Origin: Auanema rhodensis
Lineage: Eukaryota; Nematoda; Chromadorea; Rhabditida; Rhabditidae
Length of the DNA stretch: 64,000 nucleotides
Reading direction: 5' to 3'
Assembly: GCA_964057225.1 (NCBI GenBank)
Contig: OZ059896.1
Location: forward strand, 16,318,501-16,382,500
Under the pieces are notes generated by a model. The model was not told the DNA's origin. It ran no database searches and worked only from the letters and a program-made list of their open reading frames with translations. This document shows, in pieces, positions 10,929 through 24,486 of this stretch. Numbering within the stretch: the first letter of the stretch is position 1; every line of letters starts with the position of its first letter. Position numbers and translations under genes: made by a program.

Positions 10929-11069
10929 AGCTTTGCGCAGTGGCGATAACGTGACCAATGAGGCTTTGCCGAGGTGCGTTTATTGCTGGTTGAAAACTTT
11001 TCCCAATTACCCGCGGTATTCCCTGAAACATGGGTGATATACGCAATTTTTGAATGCCTGATAAGGCTG
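10929..11069 (+). ncRNA. U4 snRNA, copy 3
   Basis: Complete. One base differs after the TTACCCGC segment (CGGTATT in place of CGATATT), outside the U6-pairing region. Confidence 0.95.
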
Positions 11070-11179
11070 ATTTGCATATTATGGAAGAATGTTCCACGTG
11101 AAAAGACGTCAATTTTCAAAATCAAACTAAAACGAACGGTTGCACTGCATACATATTCTGAAAAGAAAGGTAAGCATTC

Positions 11180-11298
11180 GCTTACGACCATACCACGTTG
11201 AAAGTACGCCATCCCGTCCGATCTGGCAAGTCAAGCAACGTTGGGCCCGGTTAGTACTTGGATCGGAGACGGCTTGGGAATCCCGGGTGCCGTAAGCT
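11180..11298 (+). rRNA. 5S ribosomal RNA, copy 4
   Basis: Full-length 119 nt; position 25 is G, as in copy 1. Confidence 0.97.
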
Positions 11299-11399
11299 TT
11301 TTCTTTTTCTCACTTTCTCATCTAGTTTGTAATCAGTAGTTACCTATATGGTATACGGTTATCTGGAAATGTTTTCATTTTCCGAGACAATTCTTAGAC

Positions 11400-11540
11400 A
11401 GCTTTGCGCAGTGGCGATAACGTGACCAATGAGGCTTTGCCGAGGTGCGTTTATTGCTGGTTGAAAACTTTTCCCAATTACCCGCGATATTCCCTGAAAC
11501 ATGGGTGATATACGCAATTTTTGAATGCCTGATAAGGCTG
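11400..11540 (+). ncRNA. U4 snRNA, copy 4
   Basis: Complete, with the consensus sequence of the array. Confidence 0.95.
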
Positions 11541-11650
11541 ATTTGCATATTATGGAAGAATGTTCCACGTGAAAAGACGTCAATTTTCAAAATCAAACTA
11601 AAACGAACGGTTGCACTGCATACATATTCCGAAAAGAAAGGTAAGCATTC

Positions 11651-11769
11651 GCTTACGACCATACCACGTTGAAAGTACGCCATCCCGTCCGATCTGGCAA
11701 GTCAAGCAACGTTGGGCCCGGTTAGTACTTGGATCGGAGACGGCTTGGGAATCCCGGGTGCCGTAAGCT
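11651..11769 (+). rRNA. 5S ribosomal RNA, copy 5
   Basis: Full-length 119 nt; position 25 is G. The spacer after it switches to the CTCATTTTCTC form. Confidence 0.97.
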
Positions 11770-11870
11770 TTTTCTTTTTCTCATTTTCTCATCTAGTTTG
11801 TAATCAGTAGTTACCTATATGGTATACGGTTAACTAGAAATGTTTTCATTTTCCGAGACAATTCTTAGAC

Positions 11871-12011
11871 AGCTTTGCGCAGTGGCGATAACGTGACCAA
11901 TGAGGCTTTGCCGAGGTGCGTTTATTGCTGGTTGAAAACTTTTCCCAATTACCCGCGATATTCCCTGAAACATGGGTGATATACGCAATTTTTGAATGCC
12001 TGATAAGGCTG
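11871..12011 (+). ncRNA. U4 snRNA, copy 5
   Basis: Complete. Its upstream spacer carries GGTTAACTAG in place of GGTTATCTGG. Confidence 0.95.
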
Positions 12012-12121
12012 ATTTGCATATTATGGAAGAATGTTCCACGTGAAAAGACGTCAATTTTCAAAATCAAACTAGAACGAACGGTTGCACTGCATACATATTC
12101 TGAAAAGAAAGGTAAGCATTC

Positions 12122-12240
12122 CCTTACGACCATACCACGTTGAAAATACGCCATCCCGTCCGATCTGGCAAGTCAAGCAACGTTGGGCCCGGTTAGTACT
12201 TGGATCGGAGACGGCTTGGGAATCCCGGGTGCCGTAAGCT
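12122..12240 (+). rRNA. 5S ribosomal RNA, copy 6 (first base changed)
   Basis: Full-length, but the first base is C where the other copies have G, which would weaken the end of stem I. Position 25 is A. It may be a less active copy. Confidence 0.93.
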
Positions 12241-12341
12241 TTTTCTTTTTCTCATTTTCTCATAAAGTTTGTAATCAGTAGTTACCTATAGGGTATACGG
12301 TTAACTAGAAATGTTTTCATTTTCCGAGACAATTCTTAGAC

Positions 12342-12482
12342 AGCTTTGCGCAGTGGCGATAACGTGACCAATGAGGCTTTGCCGAGGTGCGTTTATTGCT
12401 GGTTGAAAACTTTTCCCAATTACCCGCGATATTCCCTGAAACATGGGTGATATACGCAATTTTTGAATGCCTGAAAAGGCTG
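12342..12482 (+). ncRNA. U4 snRNA, copy 6
   Basis: Complete. The terminal hairpin reads GCCT-GAAA-AGGC: the loop differs from the other copies but stays a GNRA tetraloop. Confidence 0.94.
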
Positions 12483-12592
12483 ATTTGCATATTATGGAAG
12501 AATGTTCCACGTGAAAAGACGTCAATTTTCAAAATCTAACTAAAACGAACGGTTGCACTGCATACATATTCCGAAAAGAAAGGTAAGCATTC

Positions 12593-12711
12593 GCTTACGA
12601 CCATACCACGTTGAAAGTACGCCATCCCGTCCGATCTGGCAAGTCAAGCAACGTTGGGCCCGGTTAGTACTTGGATCGGAGACGGCTTGGGAATCCCGGG
12701 TGCCGTAAGCT
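12593..12711 (+). rRNA. 5S ribosomal RNA, copy 7
   Basis: Full-length 119 nt; position 25 is G. This unit breaks up the variant group formed by units 6, 8 and 9. Confidence 0.97.
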
Positions 12712-12812
12712 TTTTCTTTTTCTCATTTTCTCATCTAGTTTGTAATCAGTAGTTACCTATATGGTATACGGTTATCTGGAAATGTTTTCATTTTCCGAGA
12801 CAATTCTTAGAC

Positions 12813-12953
12813 AGCTTTGCGCAGTGGCGATAACGTGACCAATGAGGCTTTGCCGAGGTGCGTTTATTGCTGGTTGAAAACTTTTCCCAATTACCCGCGA
12901 TATTCCCTGAAACATGGGTGATATACGCAATTTTTGAATGCCTGATAAGGCTG
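12813..12953 (+). ncRNA. U4 snRNA, copy 7
   Basis: Complete, with the consensus sequence of the array. Confidence 0.95.
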
Positions 12954-13063
12954 ATTTGCATATTATGGAAGAATGTTCCACGTGAAAAGACGTCAATTTT
13001 CAAAATCAAACTAGAACGAACGGTTGCACTGCATACATATTCTGAAAAGAAAGGTAAGCATTC

Positions 13064-13182
13064 GCTTACGACCATACCACGTTGAAAATACGCCATCCCG
13101 TCCGATCTGGCAAGTCAAGCAACGTTGGGCCCGGTTAGTACTTGGATCGGAGACGGCTTGGGAATCCCGGGTGCCGTAAGCT
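13064..13182 (+). rRNA. 5S ribosomal RNA, copy 8
   Basis: Full-length 119 nt with A at position 25; the following spacer has the CATAAAG and ATAGGG variants. Confidence 0.97.
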
Positions 13183-13283
13183 TTTTCTTTTTCTCATTTT
13201 CTCATAAAGTTTGTAATCAGTAGTTACCTATAGGGTATACGGTTAACTAGAAATGTTTTCATTTTCCGAGACAATTCTTAGAC

Positions 13284-13424
13284 AGCTTTGCGCAGTGGCG
13301 ATAACGTGACCAATGAGGCTTTGCCGAGGTGCGTTTATTGCTGGTTGAAAACTTTTCCCAATTACCCGCGATATTCCCTGAAACATGGGTGATATACGCA
13401 ATTTTTGAATGCCTGATAAGGCTG
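13284..13424 (+). ncRNA. U4 snRNA, copy 8
   Basis: Complete; the last intact U4 of the array. Confidence 0.95.
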
Positions 13425-13534
13425 ATTTGCATATTATGGAAGAATGTTCCACGTGAAAAGACGTCAATTTTCAAAATCAAACTAGAACGAACGGTTGCAC
13501 TGCATACATATTCTGAAAAGAAAGGTAAGCATTC

Positions 13535-13653
13535 GCTTACGACCATACCACGTTGAAAATACGCCATCCCGTCCGATCTGGCAAGTCAAGCAACGTTGGG
13601 CCCGGTTAGTACTTGGATCGGAGACGGCTTGGGAATCCCGGGTGCCGTAAGCT
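13535..13653 (+). rRNA. 5S ribosomal RNA, copy 9
   Basis: Full-length 119 nt with A at position 25 and the same spacer variants as copy 8. Confidence 0.97.
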
Positions 13654-13754
13654 TTTTCTTTTTCTCATTTTCTCATAAAGTTTGTAATCAGTAGTTACCT
13701 ATAGGGTATACGGTTAACTAGAAATGTTTTCATTTTCCGAGACAATTCTTAGAC

Positions 13755-13777
13755 AGCTTTGCGCAGTGGCGATAACG
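13755..13777 (+). pseudogene. truncated U4 snRNA, copy 9
   Basis: Only the first 23 nt of U4 (AGCTTTGC to GATAACG) remain. The sequence then switches to a decayed 5S 3' end. Without K-turn and Sm site it cannot make a working U4. Confidence 0.9.
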
Positions 13778-13798
13778 GGAATCCTGGGTGGCGTAAAC
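13776..13798 (+). pseudogene. decayed 5S rRNA 3' end
   Basis: GGGAATCCTGGGTGGCGTAAACT matches the last 5S bases with a few substitutions and has lost the terminal AGCT. The array copies share none of these changes, so it is an older remnant. Junction microhomology is ACG(G), found in both U4 and 5S. Confidence 0.75.
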
Positions 13799-13876
13799 TG
13801 GAAAATCTGAAATAATTTCTATGTTTTTAAAACGAAAGTATAACTTCACAGCGACTTCAGAAAAACAACAACTATT

Positions 13877-13993
13877 TCCCGCTCTTTCGAGGGGATTGCA
13901 AAAAATGAATTTACTCATATGCGTCCCTATGCACGGAAATCTTTAGTAAAAGGCGAAAGATTTTCACGGAGGATTGCAAAGGAACCAGAGGAT
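13877..13993 (-). ncRNA. U5 spliceosomal snRNA
   Basis: On the minus strand the sequence begins near ATCCTCTGGTTCC and contains CTTTCGCCTTTTACTAAAG, the invariant U5 loop I that holds the exons during splicing, inside a stem closed by CCGTG...CACGG-type flanks. An Sm-type site CATTTTTTG follows, then a terminal hairpin CTC-GAAA-GAG with G/C-rich flanks. About 117 nt, the normal size, and closely like C. elegans U5 as I know it. It lies about 80 bp from the end of the 5S-U4 array on the opposite strand. The ends are estimated. Confidence 0.93.
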
Positions 13994-14027
13994 ACATATT
14001 CCGCATTACGTGACACCGCGTTTCGTT

Positions 14028-14047
14028 GAATAGCGTATCTGATATGG
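14028..14047 (-). promoter_or_regulatory. candidate proximal element of U5
   Basis: On the minus strand CATATCAGATACGCTATTC lies with ATACG beginning about 45 bp before the U5 start. It shares ATAT, a three-base gap and ATACG with the block 47 bp before U4. Confidence 0.45.
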
Positions 14048-14451
14048 GTTTTAGAGTGTTAAATGTTAGTTTAGATGACCGAAAATTAAACATAAAATAA
14101 CTGAGAAGTAAAACGTATACTATAAAAAGAGACCAACACTGCACTTGATGCCAATAAAAGCAATATCAACAAGTAATTCCCTATAGTAATTCATATTTTT
14201 CCTCTTTAAAGCTGTTATTGAACCATCATGGCCAAGAAAGATGCTTCTTTTATCTTATGCCATCTATTCTCTGACCGCGCCTCCAGGGGATTATTCCTAG
14301 GAATCATTTGACAGATTGCCTTCAACCATATGTATTAATAGTCATATTCAAGTTTATAATAGTTGAAAACATGGCCTTATTATTTATTTCTAATTTTTGC
14401 TTAACTATTATATTATTTTCATATTATTTGAGGAAAATATTGGAATGAACA
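14048..14451. other. intergenic, U5 upstream and receptor gene promoter
   Basis: No coding signal. U5 is transcribed leftwards and the receptor gene rightwards, so this short stretch should hold upstream sequences of both. No further motif was recognised. Confidence 0.4.
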
Positions 14452-17066
14452 ATGTTATTATTACGTAAGTACTTGCTACTCTTTACTTTCCTTTTCGCTC
14501 ATGATATTTATGGAAGTGAAGACGAGTATCGTTTATTAGCTGATTTAAAATATAATTATGATTCGTACGAAAGGCCTGTAGCTAATTCTAATGAAACATT
14601 AGTTGTATCTGTCAAACTATATTTACAGCAAATATTGGATGTGGTTAGTTTTAGAAGTTTTTTTTTTGAATTTTAAAAGTTTCATGTTCATGTATATTAT
14701 ACTAAGTATCATAGCCCATAATGATAAAGCAAATCTTCCTAACCATTACCGTCAAATAACCCAAAAATGGTTTTTTATGATATTTATTGTAATTACATGA
14801 CTTTTCTTTAAATTTGAAATAACTTTATGTATTATTATGTGTCTTCTTATACGTTTAGGATGAGAAAAATCAGGTTATAACTTTAACAGCTTGGATTGAA
14901 TATCAGTGGACGGATTATAAACTTAAATGGGAACCAGCAGAATATGGAAATATCAAAGATATTCGCATCCCAGGAGAAGCTCATACAATTTGGAGGCCTG
15001 ATGTGCTGTTGTATAATAGGTTTGTCATATTTTTTTGATGAACAAGTCCAGAAAAATAATATAATTTTAGTGCCGATGAAAACTTTGACTCAACATACCC
15101 GGTTAATTATGTTGTTAGTCATACAGGACACGTACTTCAAGTTCCGCCAGGAATTCTGAAGTTATCCTGCAAAATTGATATAACATATTTTCCATTTGAT
15201 GATCAAATATGCCATTTGAAGGTTATTTTTCAAAACTTCAAGTATTTCTTTTCGAATATTTTAACACGTATAGACCTCACAGAATCCTCTATAATCCTTT
15301 CTAATTCATCATTTCACATTCAGTTTGGCTCTTGGACATATAGCGGAAATTTCATTGATTTACGAATAAATGGGCCTGACGGTTATAATATTTCTGAACA
15401 AGGGATGGATATTTCATATTATATAGAAAATGGAGAATGGAATCTTTTAGGTTAGTTAAACTAATCCAAACTCATATAGTTAGTATAATCGCTAGTTTTA
15501 GCTGTACCAGCTCGTAATGAAACGAATGTGTTCGATGGTGAACCATATCCGTCCATTTACTTCTATCTCATCATACAAAGAAGAACCCTTTATTATGGTA
15601 AACTTGAAGCTTACACAATATTAGTGATAAATCGAATTATAGGTTTAAATCTAATTATACCATCATTGTTAATATCTTTGATGACTGTTCTTGGCTTCAC
15701 ATTACCCCCTGATGCAGGAGAAAAAATAACTTTAGGTATTGCCTGGAAGTCTTATTACGGCAAATAATGATTTATAGAAATTACAATTTTGCTATCGGTG
15801 TGTTTCTTTCTCAGCATGGTTGCAGAAATGACTCCACCAACTTCTGATGCAGTTCCTTTAATCGGTATTTCTTATGTTGTATGACTTTTACTTAACAACA
15901 ATTTGAGGTGCATTCTTCTCCTGTTGTATGCTTGTTGTATCAGCTTCTGTTGTTTTCACTGTTTTGGTTCTGAATCTGCATAATCGTAAACCAGAAACTC
16001 ACGAGATGAGTCCATTTGTAAGATTTACTTTCGACGAAATAATAACCTTTGTAAATAATTGTTCAGTTAAGAGAATTTCTTCTGGTCTGGTTACCTGGTA
16101 TTCTCATTATGCAACGTCCGCATTTATCAAATGATGAAGGGGTATATATTTAACGAATATTATAAATTTTCTAAACTGTATATAGAGTACTCCAACAGTT
16201 CCCCAGCCACCAGTCCGTAAACGTTATGACCCTTCCATGATTTTGGGTAAGTATTTTTCGAAAATAACAGAAAACAAATTGTACAACTATTATTCATTCA
16301 AAGAAAAAAAGATAACAGTTAGTGCAGATGTTTGTAATGCTTAATGGTTATGTTTATTCAAATGAATTTATTAGCATATTGATAGATGTAATACTAATAA
16401 TACATATACAACACATTAATTCGTATTATAATTAAATTTTTAATATTATTAAATGATTAAATAAAAATTAAATAAAAATTAAAAATAAATATAAATAATT
16501 ATAATATTTTTAGACAATAAAGCATGTTCCACATTAGGACCTATGTATCACTCTACAATGTCTTATAAAAAAGGAAATTGTTCTTACGATTGTCATTCAG
16601 ATACAAGTAAAATATATGTATTGTTTGTATATGTCATGTATCATTTAGATGAGTTGGCAAAATATCTGAAGAATGCTTGCTCAGAGCTGAAAGCAATATC
16701 AAATCAAATAAAAATCATACGCAAACGTAGTGATGAAGAAGAAAGGGTATTTTTGTATCATATAATCTTTTGACCTATTTTTAATCATCAAACTTTGTGC
16801 GTATATGTATGTATAAAGTCGTTTCTATTTGAACAAATATAACAATATTTCTATAGCTTATAACGTTTAGAAGATAAAATACAGTATATACTTAAATGTT
16901 TTATCTACTTACCTTTCTAAGTTTAGTTTTACAGGACGAACTCGTTGAAAACGAATGGAAGTTTGCAGCAATGGTCGTTGATAGATTATGTCTTTTCGTC
17001 TTCACCGTATTCATTGTGGTCTCAACATGTGGAATTATGCTATCATCACCTCATCTAATTGCCTAA
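14452..17066 (+). CDS. nicotinic acetylcholine receptor subunit, non-alpha type, 12 exons
   Basis: Cys-loop ligand-gated cation channel subunit of the cell membrane. Exons: 14452-14643, 14859-15019, 15071-15221, 15324-15450, 15502-15597, 15643-15735, 15778-15864, 15908-16017, 16067-16141, 16186-16246, 16514-16746, 16935-17066. Visible: a signal peptide (about 20 residues), loop D Trp in QWTDYKLKW, the Cys-loop C-13 residues-C (15170-15215), loop B GSWTY, TM1 from [10 protein letters not shown]2 after GEKITLE (cation-type with Glu at the inner ring), TM3 in the 15908 exon, a short cytoplasmic loop and TM4 in the last exon. The binding loop C reads N-V-F-D-G-E-P-Y-P with no vicinal Cys pair, so it is a non-alpha subunit. 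The body resembles the ACR-16/alpha-7 group. Exact orthology is not assigned. Confidence 0.92.
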
Positions 17067-17560
17067 ATATCAAATAAAAATGATAATGTTTATGCTTTTT
17101 TTCTGAACAACTTTTATTATTCAGATATCATCATATAGTCTAACAATCTCTCCATTAATTTTTTTTCAACCTCTCTTCCTCAATACCATCCTCCCTCCCC
17201 CTCTCTCACGCTCTCTCTATATTCTTCTTTTGAAACTTTCCCTTTTATATCGTTGCCATGGAATCAATATTTGTGGAAACGGAAACCATATGAAATATGT
17301 TTTCCTCTTGTTGCCTATGTTATAAAATATTTTAAACGTTTCCAAATCCGTTCAAGTGATTTGTACAACGCACTATTGCAACTTTAGGTTATCATGTTCC
17401 ATTTTATTAGTTTGGTACATTTTGATATCATATCAAACAGTTCCTTTCACCTGATGATAAATCTTAAAAAGAAATTTTATCAACACATGCTGTATCTAGT
17501 GTTTATATTCTATTTTCAAATTCTTATACTTTAAATCTATATTTGCAGAATTAAAAGTAA
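17067..17560. other. intergenic with splice acceptor before the next gene
   Basis: AT- and CT-rich, no coding signal. ATTTGCAG ends at 17548, 12 bp before the next start codon. It could be a trans-splice acceptor or the end of a 5' UTR intron. Confidence 0.4.
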
Positions 17561-19371
17561 ATGTATGGCATCATTATTATTATAACTGTTATATCTTTCT
17601 ATGCTGTAGTTCTACTTTTTGGTAATTCTAGGGATTTCATACCAACTGAGTCAATTTTAGATTCGAAAGTTGCAACTCGACTACGTAAGCTTTTTGTAAT
17701 ATTTCTAAACTAAACAACAACTTACATCTTTCCAGAACTAATTAACGAAACAGAGGATTATGACGAATCTGATGTAACTAAGTGTATTCCTCAATACGAT
17801 TTCTATCAAGAGTTCTTTTTAAATAATCGTGCAAATCGTTTATTTGACAAGACGCCATTATTATTGTTAGCAGCATATAAGTACATCGATCATATTGATG
17901 TTTCTATTCAATCAGACGGGTGGTATGGGTATAAGCTTGAATCATCATTTATCACTTCATTCACTGCTTTTTAAGACAATCGGTCTACTGTAGATACTTA
18001 GACTCAGATTTCAAAGAAATTGGTGAGCCACTAGCAACCAAAGTATTCCCAGAATGGTCGGTCAGTTGTTGTTTACGAAGTAAATCAAAGTATATGAGTA
18101 TAACGAAGAATAAACAAGATCCTATTGTTCAATATACGAAAATATTGAATCGTATGCCGAATGGTTTGTTTAAACTCAATATCTTTCTAATTGTATGTAA
18201 TGTATTAACAAGATTCCTTAGTTCAGGTTATAAGTATGAACTATCATTATGTCTGGCTCCAATGTATGGTGAAGAAAGCAAATGGTTGCTATTAGCTGAA
18301 ACAATCGAACATTATAAACTTCAAGGTGTGGAACATTTCTATTTATATATAAAAGATATGGACGAATATTCCAGACGGGTACGATTTTAAAGCTAATATT
18401 TACAACAAAACATTTTTTCTTATTTTCAGCTAGTTGATTCTTATGTAGTTTCGGGTGATGCTGAAGCAATTGTTTTCGAACATCGACAAGATAGAACAGG
18501 AAGAGAATGGCAACTGCTCGGAGTACAGGTAATCTCTTTTTTATAAACTCTTTAAGTCTATTGCCGAAACGTATTGCTATGCCTATCGGTTTGGTTCAGT
18601 GTCTTATTTAATCATAAATGATATGACTATTACAGGATTGCTTACTTCGAAGTCGATATGAATCACGTCATTCTATATTTGCGGACATTGACGAGAGAAT
18701 CACGCCATCAAAAAATGATAATTTACTTCAGATGACAAAGTAAAACAATTACTTTGTTTTTGTTTTTATTCGTGAAAATTCAGAAAGATATTCGCAGATG
18801 AAAAAGTTGGCTTAGCTCAATTCCGACCTCGTTGGATATTCAGGTATCAAGCGGTTCCAAAAGTCTATGAGGTAATTTCAAATACGATTTGGTAAGCTGA
18901 AGCTTAGGTTAAAGGGAGAATCAACCTTGAACAAACACTTACCTACTTTGGTATATCATAACACAACACATTGGCCAGGACCTGGACATACTTCAAAATG
19001 CATTTTGGATCCTTTGAAGGTATCTCCAACCTCATCAAACCAGTTTTTCCACAAGAATGCTTGTAGATTTTCATCATGTGGGTTCATGGACCTATGGCTT
19101 CCTATCCTGGATATACACAATTTGATGTCGATCCACATGACGCAGTTATACGGTATAACAACTAACAGATAACCAGTTTAAATTTTGCTAATTTAGGCAT
19201 TATCGTGATATTGATGCCGGTGATTGGAAGAAGCACTGGATGAAAGGTACATTGGAGTTTGGAAGTTGGACAGAAACTCATTATCCAGAAAAGATTATGC
19301 CTATTCTTCTGAAAAATATTAAAAATCGACTAGATTATACATATAATAAGGAAATTCCATTAGGTGCTTAA
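17561..19371 (+). CDS. family GT92 (DUF23) glycosyltransferase
   Basis: Type II membrane glycosyltransferase of the large nematode GT92 family (galactosyltransferases acting on N-glycan cores in the Golgi, from family knowledge). An N-terminal membrane anchor of Ile/Val/Phe follows the first Met. Later exons carry the family signatures: LCLAPMYGEESKWLLLAETI, then E-H-Y-K-L-Q-G-V-E-H-F-Y-L-Y, the metal-binding motif F-A-D-I-D-E-R near 18685, and HNTTHWPGPGHTSKCI with W-V-H-G near the end. I read about nine exons, including 17561-17684, 18227-18378, 18430-18528, 18636-18739, 18784-18871, 18915-19019, 19067-19152 and 19197-19371. Two junctions, near 17935-17985 and 18164-18226, were chosen by frame and are less sure. 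Confidence 0.85.
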
Positions 19372-19600
19372 ATATGGTTATATGACAGAAAAAGAAATTA
19401 TATAAAAAAAATAAATTATTTACTAATCTATGACTGATCTTTTTCAAATAAAACTGAAATCTACAAATAACATGACTAATCAGAACTAGTTGTTCCCGTA
19501 ATTCTTTTGAGCGAATTTTTAAATCCATTTGAGGGGTATTGCTAAGCAATGTTTTAAATTATGAGAATAGTAGGTGGATAAGTGAACTTTCCCTCTTCAA

Positions 19601-24273
<4,673 letters not shown>

Positions 24274-24486
24274 TGATGAGTTTCCGTTTTCCTCCCGATG
24301 TAATATAAACGTTTTATGACTGGATTTTTTTTATGTGTTTGTGCTACTGTGGTTTTTCGCATTGTAATTTATCTGACCACCTGAGTGATAAACTCATTGT
24401 GCAATGAAAACTCTCTTATTCTGGTAGTTTCCATATTTACTTGAAATTAAATCTTGAAACATTCATACTTGATAAAGTTGTAGTTA
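24274..24486 (+). other. short let-70 to atg-7 gap with splice acceptor
   Basis: 213 bp on one strand between two genes. AAAGTTGTAG ends at 24483, three bases before the ATG7 start codon, as a trans-splice acceptor would. No canonical AATAAA was seen after let-70. Confidence 0.45.

Larger units (their letters stand above)
9767..13777 (+). repeat. tandem array of nine 471-bp units, each 5S rRNA plus U4 snRNA
   Basis: 5S copies start at 9767, 10238, 10709, 11180, 11651, 12122, 12593, 13064 and 13535, exactly 471 bp apart. Each unit is 5S (119 bp), a spacer of about 101 bp, U4 (about 141 bp) and a spacer of about 110 bp. Both genes are on the plus strand. Units differ at only a few sites. Unit 9 is cut inside U4 at 13777. 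Short open frames that recur in every unit are by-products of the repeat. Confidence 0.97.

Noticed and set aside
9946..13567. Sets of 74, 75 and 102 aa open frames repeated every 471 bp
   Set aside because: They lie across the 5S and U4 RNA genes on both strands and recur only because the unit recurs; stops and shifts in unit 7 and 9 cost nothing.
7866..14000. SL (spliced leader) RNA gene expected beside 5S in nematodes
   Set aside because: The Sm site in each unit belongs to U4, and no leader-like 22-mer followed by a donor and SL hairpins was found.
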